The notes below the pieces were generated by a model, which did not search any database, had not been told where the DNA came from, and saw nothing but the letters and a program-made list of their open reading frames with translations. This document shows, in pieces, positions 10,573 to 22,392 of a stretch of DNA of 64,000 nt. A program made the translations under genes and the position numbers. The DNA lies in the NCBI GenBank assembly GCA_002633025.1, contig NMRB01001654.1:1-64000 (forward strand), written 5' to 3'. The stretch's first letter is position 1, and every line of letters begins with the position of its first letter. The DNA is from Notospermus geniculatus. Its lineage: Eukaryota > Nemertea > Pilidiophora > Heteronemertea > Lineidae.

Positions 10573-11919
10573 TCGTTAGGGGCAGTTTTGCCGCCCTTCC
10601 CCCCTACTGGCCTAAGACCAGGTGGGCGTAACATTTGTGCAGGCACACAAAATCGTCCGATACGAATTATGAGGGTACAACTTGTCCCAGAACCTTTTGC
10701 ATTGCTAGTCTCACCGTCAGATATTCATAAAAATCACATTCAAGACAGATTCTTTTGGTTAAGAAGATATCCTTGAGTTGAAAGCCGATTAAGCCAAATG
10801 TCTACTCTCCGACGCAGAGGTCTTCTGCCCCATCGGAGAGTTGTTGACCATCACGACAATGAGAACCTGGGTGCGAGTTTGGCATAAGTGCCCGGCTCCA
10901 GTTGGCTGCGGAGCAGAAATGGTCTGCAGATTAAAAGAATCAAAGAAAGGATAAGCTACAGACATGAATACCGAGATTATTTTTTCAATCATTTGTAAGC
11001 TGACTCGTTGTATTGTTCCGTGTGGTCTCCATGATATGACGAAACCATTCTCCTAGCTGTCGTATCGAGTGTACTCATCTTGATGATATTTTTGGCAATC
11101 TTTTGTTTTATGATATTTTTTTTCATCGTGATGAGGGAAAAGCTTTGATTAAAGGTCAGTGGAAGAGAAAACAGGTCAGGTTGCTCAAGAAGGGTGCAGG
11201 CGTCGTAATATTGTAAAAGAAAAAGGGGAACAACTGCTATATTGGGCCTTGTTGATGAAGGGGTGAGGGTTTATCTTTGCTGAGATCATCCTGTAAAAAC
11301 ATGAAGGAATGTGCGGGTCTTGCCATTTCTGCAACGGCCACTTTCATGCCTCTTCTTCGTGTGCCGGCAGTGAACCTTTGGTTTGCCAAAAATAGGGGGC
11401 GTAGCCTACACCCGCACGCCCCCTGTGGATCCGGGCTTGCTCGTTGTTGATGTTGCACTGGTTTCCTTTGGTTCCGTGTCACCCGATCAGTCCACCAAAA
11501 AGAAAATACAACCAGAGACACGATTCACTAATCTTTTCATCCCAAGATTATTAGATCTAAATCCTTTTGGCTCGTCTCATCAGGTCGCTTGCGCTCTGCT
11601 GGCTGGTTTCTGAGACGAGTACGTCATCATTGACTAGGATGTGATGATAGGAAAAGATAACCAAGATTAAACTCCATCTCGATCGTGGATGAGTTTGAAT
11701 CCGATCAGAGTTATCATCGGAATCAATTTAGCAACGCTAGAGGAAAACCTAAGTGAAAACATCAGTGAAATCTACTCGATTTCTACGGCATATCGAAAGT
11801 AAAAGGCCGTGCTTATGACTACCACAACGGCATCGTTACGAATCAAACATCTCATGATGACTGGAATCTGTACTGTCAGTCCCACAGTCCATAGATGATT
11901 CTCGAATTAGTAGATCTCC
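10573..11919. other. Gene-free stretch
   Basis: No gene is recognised. A short inverted pair, ctcgtctcat and ctgagacgag, lies around 11571-11620 and could form a hairpin. Open frames are under 95 codons. Confidence 0.5.
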
Positions 11920-12097
11920 GCACTTCCGCCGAAATGGCAACCACAACCTCGATCTGAAACCGGGTTACGTGACGCAGTCCATGATTCAACAATGGTCGAC
12001 TCTAACGCAACGTCTTCGAAGTCACTGTCGTGGGGTTCTCTGCGTCACGTCATTCAGCTTCAGATCGAGGTTGTGGTTGAGACTTCGGCGGAAATGC
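11920..12097. mobile_element. Foldback element with about 35-bp arms
   Basis: The left arm contains ttccgccgaa and caaccacaacctcgatctga. The right arm mirrors both in the same order, and gacgtgacgcag-type words continue the symmetry inward. It is non-coding. No clear target duplication is seen, so the true ends may differ by several bases. Confidence 0.7.
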
Positions 12098-13464
12098 ACA
12101 GATATTTGTCGTTTACCTCTGAGTTTCTGCCTAGCGTGGTCACTGAAATCTCATTATCCACGAGGTGTGTGAGGTGAAAACGCTACCTCCATCGCTACAG
12201 AATCCGTTGTTCCGAAAGGGAGAGGGCTGGAAAATAGATCTGTCCTATGCGCTGGAAAGACAGTACAAGGTTTAGGGTTACGTGCTGCATGTCGAGTTTA
12301 CAAATTACGGAGCACTGGGGCGTTGTCAGTTACACCGCTTCCTTCTTTAACAGTTTTGCAGTAATAAGTCACCCATTGATTTGGTGTCAAGGAAATTGAA
12401 CAAAAGTTTATGATCTCTGGATTAAACTGTTAATTAGGAAACTTGGTTGTCATTCAATCGGCCACAGGAACCTTCATCAGTTACATCACTGTCAAAATGT
12501 CACGCAGTTTATTATCAATAGAATGGAGTCAGGTTGCCGGGGGAGACCCCTGATACCATCTCAAACTTTTCTTTTTTCCACATGTTTCTCCACAATAATA
12601 CACCATTTCTCCACAATAGTTTTATTGATCTTCATTGTCATTCACTGACTTCGATTATTGAGCCTCAAACACGGAAATATCAATGCAGAAATCCTTGTTA
12701 TTTCTCATTTTAATCTTTAATTATCTACCGAGACAAACTTTTTCCTGTAACTTATTAAAAATCCCATGCGATGATACATCATTTTACCCGGCGGGACTTT
12801 GAATGCATGTTTTAAATAAAAAACAATTTTATTGTGCAACATTCAGTAAATGATCATGTGTTGAGTTTATTAGTCGAATATGAGTTGAGAAAAACTGTTT
12901 GGAATGATGAAATAGTTTATTAGATATCATGAATCGGTTCCAATATGTTTCAGCAGAAACCTTGTTCTTTTTGTTGATTAGATATAAATTCGCGAAACTG
13001 GTGTCTTATTATTGTTTCCTCAAGGCAAAGAACTATGTTGATAGAAAGGACAAATTGAAAAGACTGGTTTGATTCAGTCGGGCTAAAAACCATCAATGGG
13101 TGAGTGGCATTGTTTGGAAGATGTGCAAAATTCCAATTTAGAGCCTTGGGGAAAAATGACAAGGTCATGAGAACAGAATGTTGCTGATGTTCGTACTGGG
13201 TAAAAACGACATCGGAAAGAGATTTAACAACGAAATGATGGTAAACCAAGAAACACCTGCCTCGATACATGTCGAAACATGTTTGTCTTGAATCTTCAAG
13301 TGTTTTACATCATCGCATGGTTTTATTCTCAGCTACAGTGGAAATTCTATAATTACGCGTGTTTCCCTTAAGAAGGGATCCCGTTTTGGTGTTGTTATTT
13401 CAATGCCCGCATCTCTTCGCTGTAGTGAAGCTTACCTCAAGCTAAGACGTACTTGGACGTGATA
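12098..13464. other. Gene-free AT-rich stretch
   Basis: No gene is recognised. The minus-strand frame at 13270-12950 (106 codons) shows no domain. Confidence 0.5.
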
Positions 13465-13828
13465 TTAAAGGCCCGTTCCCACTATGGCGGATTCTACCGG
13501 GTACTGGCGTGACGCGTTTTTCTGTCGACACTGATTTTTCAGTTTCTGCTCATATGGGTAGGGGTAGTATTAGTATTAGGTCTTCAATAACCTGCCATAA
13601 GGAATTATAAAAAGGGCTTCTGGACATGAGATGAGACGAGCGTAGTCGGAGAACGGAGCGATGTCACAACCCTTGGTAGTCAAGATGCATGATCCTGTAT
13701 CCGATATCAAAACTGAAATCAAATTGATTAAAAGATTAAAAATGGTGGAGGGGACGTTTTAAGCATGAACCCTAAACATGCAACCTGTTCTCTTGTGAGG
13801 GGCGAACCACTCGTGGAACGGGCATTAA
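13465..13828. mobile_element. MITE with TTAA target duplication
   Basis: The left end reads ttaa then aggcccgttccca. The right end reads tggaacgggca then ttaa. The inverted ends are about 13 bp and imperfect (gcccgttcc is the core). The flanking TTAA (13465-13468 and 13825-13828), extendable to ATTAA, is the target signature of piggyBac-type elements. It is non-coding, with an interior of about 356 bp. Confidence 0.65.
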
Positions 13829-13930
13829 CCTTCCACGCTGTATTAGATTTCAATCCCACTCTTATGTCCACTGTAAGACATAACTCTAGAAAAGGGGTCA
13901 TTTCTAGAGTTTCAGATTGTAAAGTTCCAG

Positions 13931-13966
13931 CCTGAGGAAGACCCCGGTTGTGGTCGAAAATTTGCT
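13931..13966 (+). ncRNA. Hammerhead-like core motif (unverified)
   Basis: The order cctgagga, a short hairpin (gacc...ggtc) and then gaaa matches the CUGANGA - stem II - GAAA core of hammerhead ribozymes. In animals these are known from Penelope-like and related retroelements. A closely similar block occurs on the minus strand at 32098-32063. The cleavage strand and helices I and III were not established, so activity is not claimed. It may equally be a piece of a dispersed retroelement 3' region. Confidence 0.3.
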
Positions 13967-14167
13967 AAATATTCTTGAAATTGACTATTATACTTTATTA
14001 TATTGTCTGAGAAAATTGCAAATAAAAAGAATTAGAATGCCAATCGAGCCTGTGAAAATTTGAATCAACTCATATTTGTAGTTTTTGAATTACATGTATT
14101 TGGCAAAATGTATGTACAGTCGATGTACAGGACGTGTACAGAAAATTTAATTGTGGACCCAGCCCTA

Positions 14168-14306
14168 TAGTTCTTCGCACGGCTACAGATGGCGCAGCCA
14201 TTAAGTGACGTCGTTTTCGCGCCTCCAACAATGTGTGCCAATACAGAAATGACCGAAGAGTCAATGCATGCAGCGCAACTGTCGTCGGGCTACTTAACTA
14301 CAATGT
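14168..14306 (-). mobile_element. MITE family P, truncated copy ending at a scaffold join
   Basis: Over about 139 bp this is nearly the reverse complement of 63006-63144, including the words ggctacagatggcgcagcc and gcgcctccaacaatgtgtgc. The complete element at 62929-63250 has terminal inverted repeats. Here the match stops exactly at the single N at 14307, so the missing end is likely lost at an assembly join. Confidence 0.8.
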
Positions 14307-14307
14307 N

Positions 14308-15428
14308 ACTCGGCACAAAGAACCAACGCTGGAAACATGGGCGATTGTGATAGAGGAGAGTATCAAATCTCCGAACCACCCTTCCGAAATGTGGCGCTGT
14401 GATCGCAGATTGAGGAAAGGGGCTAGAAAGTTGAAGGGACAACTGTCAGAACAGCTGTGTCTACTGTCACCACATCCACATATTGTGTGAATCAAATGGG
14501 CCTACCATGACTGACTGTGAACGCCCTATTGTTGAGTCAAGGCAGTGACTGAGAACAATAGAGCACTTGGGCTGTTCTATTTAATTGTGGGATCACTCTG
14601 TGCTGGTTTAAATCTAACGTTTCCAGCCCCTTTCAAGCACTCAAAATAATGTCCACACTGAGGATGCAGTAATGGGTGACTGCAGTTCCTGTGATGAGTC
14701 AACTGGGGGAAATGTTAATTTCAGTAGAATGGCACTCATCCACAAGTTAGAAGGGTTTCGTCCAGGAGGGTGTAGACCTGTTGGAACAAGAAGCCCCGGG
14801 TTCAAACCCAGATTTGTAGCCTCGTTGACGCCATATTAATCCCCCCTCACATAACGATCCGTGACTCCCTGCGGAGCGGACACTTGTTGAGTCATCTCAA
14901 TCATAGTATCATCTGCCTCCATCTCTCGACAATGAAGCAGAAAAACGGGTCTGACAGCTTCCATCAGTCAGTTGTCTTACTATATCCTCAAGAAATGATA
15001 GTCGTACCATAAATAGCACTCGAGGTTTATTATTATTGCTTGAGATGCCTTAATGTGAACATTAATATGTCTCTGATTCCTTGGGATATGTATAATTGGT
15101 GAGGTTTAACATTATGTCTGGTGTAGACGTCTGAGATCTGACAATCGATGGATGGTTTGATGGCGTGGTGAATGAAGTCAGGGTCTCTCCGTACAACTTG
15201 GATAGAACAGCTGAAAGAACAACAACCAGCCATTAGACTGGTTCCAGCCTTACCACGGCGCTCATTCCACAACGGGTACGGAGAGTAGCGCCGCTGGAGC
15301 ATTCTACGTTGTGAGATACTTTTTCGATGTTTCACATCTGACGAGACGAAAAGTATCTCTACTGTATGAAGAATACCGCCATCTTGGATAGACATTCATC
15401 CGCGTTAGGAGCACTACTTAATACGTAC
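14308..15428. other. Gene-free stretch
   Basis: No gene is recognised. The minus-strand frame at 15395-15033 (120 codons) has no domain. A lone B-box-like word, gggttcaaaccc, lies near 14798-14809 without a matching A box. Confidence 0.45.
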
Positions 15429-15645
15429 TGCGCATGCGTAGCAGCAACATAGTATCATACTTTTCTTGATCTTATGTACGCATAAATCTATAGTTTTAAG
15501 TAATTCATATAGACAATGATGAATTTTCAAAAAATATGCGTATATCGTGTAATTCTAGACACCATCACCTGGGCACTATCCGGCGGACGAATGGGTTAGT
15601 AAATCGCCGGAACTGAGGACCCACTTCCGTTTCAAGATGGCGNCC
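15429..15645. promoter_or_regulatory. Weak promoter-like motif group
   Basis: An NRF1-like word with one mismatch (tgcgcatgcgta) at 15429 is followed about 190 bases later by an ETS-type core (cacttccgt) and a YY1-type aagatggcg that runs into the N at 15643. This combination is common at CpG-type animal promoters. No first exon can be confirmed. Confidence 0.25.
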
Positions 15646-16149
15646 AGGCTATCAGCCATTTCTAACCGCAAAACGATGTGGCATTCTTATGATAGAAATC
15701 TCTTGTTCTTAGAAGGTGATTTTGTTGAGAAAACCAAATGTGTTGTGATATTCAACCGAGATTACAGGCAGACTGCATGTTTGAAGGCAGGTCGTGAGCC
15801 AAGTCGTCGTGGGTTCGATTCGCAGCCACGCGAGGAAGCCAATTTGAAAGTTTAACTCGGTTCTGAGGAGCGTATGAGTTGGTCATTCCGTTATCCAGAA
15901 AGGTTACTACCTGAGAAAACAGATAGGTATAATCATTGGTGATGCTGAAGATTGCATCCAATGGCTAATGTCCGCTTCTATCAATAAAATGCAAATTACT
16001 GCTAGTTTCAGTTCATGGCATGCTACTGATATACTAAAGGACGTATCATCACAACCTTGCCGAACCGTTCCTTCACAAACGAAGCTAATACACGGCACCA
16101 ATGGACAAACGGAAAAAGCATGAAGCAGCGGACTCTTAACCTCACATTC

Positions 16150-16226
16150 CGCTACTTCCGGCAGCCAATTATTAGCCGTAAAAACTAAATGTAACGATAG
16201 AAGGAGTAATGAAAAAGATGGCGACT
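16150..16226 (+). promoter_or_regulatory. Promoter-like cluster: ETS, CCAAT, YY1/ATG
   Basis: An ETS site (acttccgg, 16154-16161) and a CCAAT box (16165-16169) stand about 50 bases upstream of aagatggcg (16215-16223). The last word is both a YY1 consensus and an ATG with A at -3 and G at +4. The frame from 16218 is open for only about 22 codons, so it would need to splice. No donor is convincing. This is motif evidence only. Confidence 0.3.
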
Positions 16227-17623
16227 GCAGAAAGATGGGGAAACATGACTAAGTGTCGAAATATTGCAATCTTAGCAAGGACTTGGTCATAACATTTGCC
16301 ATTTTCATCCAATGGCAGAAAGAATATTGATCAGGGTAACTTTCTGATTTTGCTAAGTGGCGACTGGTTATTTTCAGTTCTTTTATTCACTGGCATTTAC
16401 GAAGTTGACACAACTTGTTTCAGATATTCGGACTTTGCACTTGTCCTACTTGTCCTAGTGTCCAGCAAGGGACCGCTGGTTTTCTGTTGAAGAGAGACTG
16501 ACTGAATGCCTACACATTTGGCCTAGGACCATTTGATACACGGTACAGAAAGAGGCAAAATGATCGTCGAACGAATCTAAGCGGCCATTAATCATAGGAG
16601 AGTTTGATTTTTCTCCATCTCCTGTCGTGGTTATGAATAAATGAGGGTATTATTCCCTACCAGATGACATCATTAGAAAGGTACCGAGCCTAATTGACGG
16701 TGCAAAAATGACATTCGCTCAATGCGCCGCCATGTTTACATCCGGGTAATTGGGAGATTCTGAGGTTTCCGTGCCTTGTATGTAATTATCCAAAATATCA
16801 CTGGGTGATAAGGGACGATCCTCCATGTTTTTTTTAGATTGAAAGTTGGTATCGGAGAAACTTTACGCATTAAATTTCTCGCCGGTTTAACTTTTGATTA
16901 ATATCCTAGGGCGAAAATTGTCTGCTTGGACAGACCGTCTGAAATGGATGTGGACGCTGATTGGCTGCTCCTTATCACGTGACCAGGAATGATTACTTTT
17001 ACTGGTCGACGGAGGCAGACTGGTCACATGGCCTGATTCGGCAGCACTAGAAATTACAGAAATGCTGCAGAGAGACAAATGTGATGTGTTTATGAAAACG
17101 GATGGCCAGGGAATTTGAACAGCGCCATCTTGTTTTCGTATTACCAACCATTACGTGTCACTCAGGTCAACGTCCTCAGCATCCCTAAAGTACTGTAATG
17201 ACGGTGAGGCTGTATTCTCGTAGAACATGATAAAACAAAAGAGATTTCCTTCTTTGATGTCGGCAGGGAGAGTACCTGAAAATAATACCAAGGACATCTG
17301 TGCTAATCATCCAAATTTGCCATACGAAGGAGCATTTATAATATTTGAAACATCGGGGCATAATTGGCCGTTTTCATTCCGCGTCCTTGCTGAAGATGAA
17401 GGCCGCGGTTTTCTTGCTTGAAGAGTAGAAACTTTTCATAAAGAAAAACATCCTGTTTGGGGGCTATGACGTCACTTTCTCATCCTCCAACAGTGAATGG
17501 TTCACTCTCTGCCAAGATATCGTCGTTTCTCGCGTGACTCGTGTAGCTCTGAGGCCGACTGCGCTGGTCAGGCCTACTTTCTTGATATTTGTTGCTTTAT
17601 GCTTGTAACGATAGGAGACACTG
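16227..17623. other. Gene-free stretch
   Basis: No gene is recognised. Open frames are up to 86 codons and have no domain. Confidence 0.5.
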
Positions 17624-17713
17624 ATTGGAGCTCTGTGATGACGTCACCAGGTGTCATCAGATGACGTCATCGGTTGCTCGTGCCAGAACTACTTCAGATT
17701 TCGGCGGCCATCT
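17624..17713. promoter_or_regulatory. Promoter-like cluster: CCAAT, two CREs, YY1
   Basis: An inverted CCAAT box (attgg, 17624-17628) is followed by two perfect palindromic cAMP-response elements, TGACGTCA, at 17639-17646 and 17662-17669. A minus-strand YY1-type word (ggcggccatct) follows at 17703-17713. NF-Y next to CREB/ATF is a common pairing in animal promoters. It is not inside a recognised MITE. Direction and target gene are unknown. Confidence 0.4.
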
Positions 17714-18206
17714 AACCTTTGCCACTGCAATAATAGTAGTATTGTATTGTCATCCTAGTATTGTTATCGATTGGTTTGTGAAGTCGACCCACCCTCGACG
17801 ATACCCCAGCACGTGATGAATCCTTTCTGGGGGAATAAGAGAAACCACCAGGTACTTCTGGTTCGGAATGATATCATTTTGTCGGGGTTTGCCATGGCGC
17901 TCCATGCACCCCCCTTGAGTATAGATCATTTAGAACAACGACAATATACTAATGTTCTGACCTTTCTTAACTCTCCTCTTTGTTTTTGTCAAAATCTCTG
18001 TGATTTTTTTCGATGTTGGATTGTCTGTGTGCTTTTATCTGTCAGGACATCTTGTCGACTGGGACGTTGTGGTTCTCTTAGCTTCGAACTATCCGAACTT
18101 TGACGCATTATTTTTTTTTCACAAAACGTCTGTGTACATGCGAATTAAATGTAATGTAAAAAGTGGAAGCTTACCTATCGACCACCAGTTCCGAAACTGG
18201 CGAGAA
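17714..18206. other. Gene-free T-rich stretch
   Basis: T-rich sequence with frames up to 110 codons (17771-18103, plus) and no recognised domain. The last 11 bases (18196-18206) are the left copy of the LINE target duplication. Confidence 0.5.
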
Positions 18207-18554
18207 TTTTGTCAGTTCACCGATCCCCTCCTTTTTTCAATGGAAGCTGCCGCACTCCCACCCTCGACCGTCCTGGGGGATCGGGTCCTCTTGGCGTAGC
18301 CCTCTATCTCGCCCGCTTAGGAGTGTTGGGGAGGTGTGCCGGGAGGGCCTGGTTTCCTCGGGGTGTTTCATTAATGTATCCACTTTGTATGTTTTTTTTC
18401 TGTTTTGTCTTGTCTACTTGCTTCTTTAATTTCAACATTTAATTTCCGCCATAACTTATACATTATATTTTGTATAGGGGCCAAATGCCTCGGCTTCGGC
18501 CCCACCTACTTCTTCTGTATTTATTTTATGTAATAAATAACAATACAATACAAT
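18207..18554 (+). mobile_element. 5'-truncated LINE 3' end with target duplication
   Basis: The segment is flanked by an exact 11-bp direct repeat, actggcgagaa (18196-18206 and 18555-18565). It ends in a run of aataaataac followed by repeats of aatac. Just before the tail a stem-forming ggggcc...ggcttcggcccc is present. A short-repeat tail, a terminal hairpin and 5' truncation are typical of CR1/L2-like non-LTR retrotransposons. No reverse transcriptase remains. The open frames inside are remnants or chance. Confidence 0.7.
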
Positions 18555-18565
18555 ACTGGCGAGAA

Positions 18566-19162
18566 GTCCTGGCACTGGTGAGTCCGATGAATTGAAGGCC
18601 GAAACAGTCAAAAGGGACTCAATAGGCAGCGAGCTACATGTATTAGGCTCATATCAGTGCGGTCATTTCATCGCAGGTGGCGCTTGCAACTAACAACCTA
18701 CAGATTTTGGCTCAAATGTTTAGCGTATTTTTCTTGCAATACATGTCGGAGTTAAGATTCTCACGCCAAGCGACAATCTCGTTCCCAGATCTACATGTAC
18801 CTCATCCGAGGATATCTCTGGCAAGGGCTACGACCTGACCAAAATTTCTGGTCAACCGCTGGCAGCGTGCCAAAATGTTTGTTTCACACAATATTTCGTT
18901 TTTCGGACTGAAAAACATCATATATGCCTAAAAGACCATTTAATACTCCCAAAACACGAAGTTGTTTGAGTATTAGAGCAATTTCAAACGAATAGTTAGC
19001 ATGGTTTGTTGTGAACATCATGCCGCGGCCTCGGCGTGATTCGCCTCAAAATTAGTAGATTGCGCATGCGCAGTATTCCTGAAGTCGTCGGCCCTTTCCA
19101 GTGGTGTTGTAGGAACGTAAACCCACTGGGGACGAGTTTGGCCAAGCGACTGGTGGCATGAG
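18566..19162. other. Gene-free stretch with an NRF1 palindrome
   Basis: No gene is recognised. The NRF1-type site is listed separately. Confidence 0.5.
19061..19072. promoter_or_regulatory. NRF1-type palindrome
   Basis: This is a perfect TGCGCATGCGCA, the second in the window. It lies about 100 bases left of the R1 element and has no clear first exon beside it. Confidence 0.35.
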
Positions 19163-19335
19163 AATAGGAGCTGTCAGCGAGTTGACCACTAGGTGTCACT
19201 AGGGCCCAATTCAATGCATCTAGCGGACCCAGTCATTATCGATCGAGCAGCGATCGTAATAGATTTCCTGTACATTTGGTCCGCTAAGACTGTGCTGCCA
19301 TCTGCTAGCAATATGCGCGGCTGACTGCTCCTATT
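19163..19335. mobile_element. Dispersed repeat family R1, copy 2 (MITE-like)
   Basis: Terminal inverted repeats of 16 bp (aataggagctgtcagc mirrored by gctgactgctcctatt, one mismatch) enclose the block shared with 10435-10572. An inner inverted pair around tagcggacc and ggtccgcta is also present. It is non-coding. The superfamily cannot be assigned. Confidence 0.7.
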
Positions 19336-22246
19336 GGGGAGGCTGCCTGTTGGTCTGACTTTTCATTAAAATTCCAGGGAGACGATGTTGACTCCCTCTC
19401 AAAAATTCTTTGTGTAATTTATAATTATGTATAAAAATAACACCGCGAGCCGGGGTACTGAATTCACCTTATTGGAAGACTAAATTGGTGTTGTACTCAA
19501 ATATTCAGTTCTGTCAAAAATGACTCATGGCTTGAAAATAGGTGACAACTAGCATCGAAATAAAGGTAATTTTACCGGCAATAATCTTATTGATTTATTT
19601 CCTTGATTTCCAATTTGAGAGAATTTCTGTGTCCCTTGAGCGTTACAGGGCAGCAGATGAGTTCCAAATCTGTGTCACACGCCACCCGCTCTTTTCTTAC
19701 TGTCAGCGTTAAAATAGGAGAAATCTTCCCACTCATAAGTGATAATGTAAACACTTAGTATTGGAAAAACTCTCTTTTTTACATGGACGATATTGCAAAG
19801 ACAGGCATTTCTGGTCTCAGATTAATCATCCCCGTTCATGAATAAACATGGTCATAGTTCACGTCCACTCGTTCCAAACTCAATCTGTCGGTGCCATCAA
19901 TACTTGTCCCGTTATGACGTCTTACCAGCCCACGAACCCCCAGTTTAATTATTTACAACGATGGCATCTGTCCCACAGAAACAGAACTAGACGTATTTTA
20001 TGTCTGGACATGGACATGATTGACTGCATGGGGGCTACCAAGATAACCACATGAAATACTGCACGTCAGTGCAAGGGTGTGTGACATTGATGGGTTTTTC
20101 AATTCATTAACAGCAAGAATGACAGAGCTCAGCTGACATTGTATTATACGTGTACATTTATTGTACTGCTGTGGGATAATCCTTAATCTTTCATTACTAC
20201 ATAATATAAGATGTGGTGAGGTAGGCAAGGACATGGAAGTATTCTTTATAATACTTCCATGCTAAGGACATGTGTTACACAAAGAACTGGAGACAATGAA
20301 GATTATAACAGCGTTTCCCTCATCTAAAGACGCAATCAGCTCATGTCTGTTTGCTTGATAATCTTCCGCAAAGTAACTTGTGGATGTTGCCAAAGAGTAC
20401 GGCCAGACTTTGGAGGGATTTTAGCGATCACGCATTACATGCAGCTTTAGAAGTGAGGTCCTCACGTGGCAGGCGATTCGACTGCAGGAGCGATCAGGGG
20501 CGGTGGAAATCGCTCGTCGCGACCTACCGCTTTAGTTCGAATTGTAAACATTACGGTGTGCCACCTATTGTCAACTTCTGGTACTACAAATCAGATAAAA
20601 TCGAATTAAATCTCGCTTTCCACAACTTTTTGTTCGTTTTTGAGCGTAAAATCATAAATATATTTCAGTTACTGACATCTACCGACGGCCCTAAAAGCAA
20701 GTCCCCTGTTGTATGCGAGGCTCTTAATGCTGATTGACCAGCTTCAGTGCAACATTGTGAGCGCTTTTCTCCACTGGATAACAGCATACTGATACAAACA
20801 ATTGCAAAAAGGCCTAAAAACAGTCCCCCTTTGCATATGACGCGAAAAATACTGATAGACTCGTTTCTGATGACAATAGAAATGGCTGATTGAGATTTGT
20901 AGCTAAATTTCCTCTTCATCATAGAACCCTGACAATATGCTGCCAGCAATACAATCTGTTAAGAGATCGCCCCGGGCGAACTTCTCTGAAGTAGCGTCAC
21001 AATCGGTTTTTCCATATTGCGCAAAGCGGACATTTGAAGCGTGAGTGGTTTTATCAGAGGAACAGTATCAATATTGAAAGATATCATTATGTCCGTGTGA
21101 TTTGAGCTGTGGTTACTGACCGTATGGAACAGGATGGCCACCCTTCATGCCGGATGCAAGCAGCACAAGAGTCTTCAACGCGTTTTTTTGTGTCCACTTC
21201 AAGGCGGGTTGCTGTTGCTCAAGCAAGGAGTTGGAGCTAGGGCAGGTTCTGTTGCCGACAATTTGAAACGCCGCCTGTAGAAGTTCAGGAAGGTTACGTG
21301 TTGTCCAAGAAATTTTTGTCTCAATAGATTGAGAAACAGGTGGCCCGGTATTGGATCTGCTGTGTTTCCGTCCGTGTGTCAGTGTTTCCCCTTATTGTTT
21401 GGGAAACACTTGCAGATAGATTGCCACATTTCTCTATGTGTCACCCTTAAGTCGCAGCTTATTCCTTCAGACAATAGAAGGGAAACACTCACAGATGGGG
21501 AACACTAAAAATGTTACACTGATCTTCTACTTTCCATAAAAGATCACTAAATACAACATTTCGGCGTTTTGACGACCGGAAGTAGTCAAGCTGGCATGCG
21601 CAGGAGGTTGGTGGTCATCTCATTGACGTCACCCCTGCGGTATACGACTGAGACATATCCCCCACGGGCGTTTCTTTTCGTCTGCTCGCTACCTACGCAA
21701 GTTCAACCATCTCACGCTCCACCAACTCCACTCCTGGTTTTACAACCACAAGAAGAAACAGGGCACCTTTTCCTTGCACCCTGCCTTCCTTTTTATCTTT
21801 ACTGTGGTTTTTCCTGTGTGATATCAATCATGAGATATGTTGAATTAGCCCCGATAAGGAGACGAACAACATCAATATAGTCCAATTATGATCAATTAGT
21901 CTCCGACAGCCCTAGACCGATGCCTTACCAGCATGGCGTGCTCATGTTGACAGAGCCGTCCATGATGTTTGATCGCGGCTGCTGAGGCGCTCGACGCGTG
22001 AACAATTCATCTAATACTCACGTGTCTTTGATTCTATGGTATTTGCACTTTTCCTGAGGGACCCTGGGCTGTCCTTCACTGTTCTGGGACGCAACCCTTG
22101 TCACTTTCTAGATCCCCTTGCTCCTTCTCGTTCTACGTGTAATCGGATTAAGTATGAACTTCTACAACCCCTTGAAATACACTTAGACTTTTAATCGATT
22201 GAGTCACTAATCCACTTCACCCACGCTGAATTGTTGGGCTGTAAGA
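19336..22246. other. Long gene-free stretch
   Basis: About 2.9 kb has no recognised gene. The largest frame is 128 codons at 20351-20737 (plus) with no domain. Words such as gggaaacact and ggaacactaaaaatgttaca near 21490-21520 resemble a stretch at 508-557, but too loosely to call a family. Confidence 0.45.
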
Positions 22247-22269
22247 CCCCCCACCCCCACCCCCGCCCC
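22247..22269 (-). other. G-quadruplex-forming tract
   Basis: The plus strand has four C runs of 6, 5, 5 and 4 separated by single bases. The minus strand therefore has four G runs with 1-base loops, the pattern most favourable for a stable G-quadruplex (an i-motif on the plus strand). A short CA run follows. Confidence 0.75.
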
Positions 22270-22392
22270 ACACACACTGCGATGTCTTGGTTCATTGAAT
22301 GAGCACACCAATTGGTATTGTTCTCCGTAACCGAATGCTTTGTCATTGGTTATTTGAACCCAATCAGGCTGCACCACTTCATGGATGACAGT

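Noticed and set aside
14760-14830. SINE at the B-box-like gggttcaaaccc
   Set aside because: No A box at tRNA spacing and no tail. A single word is not enough.
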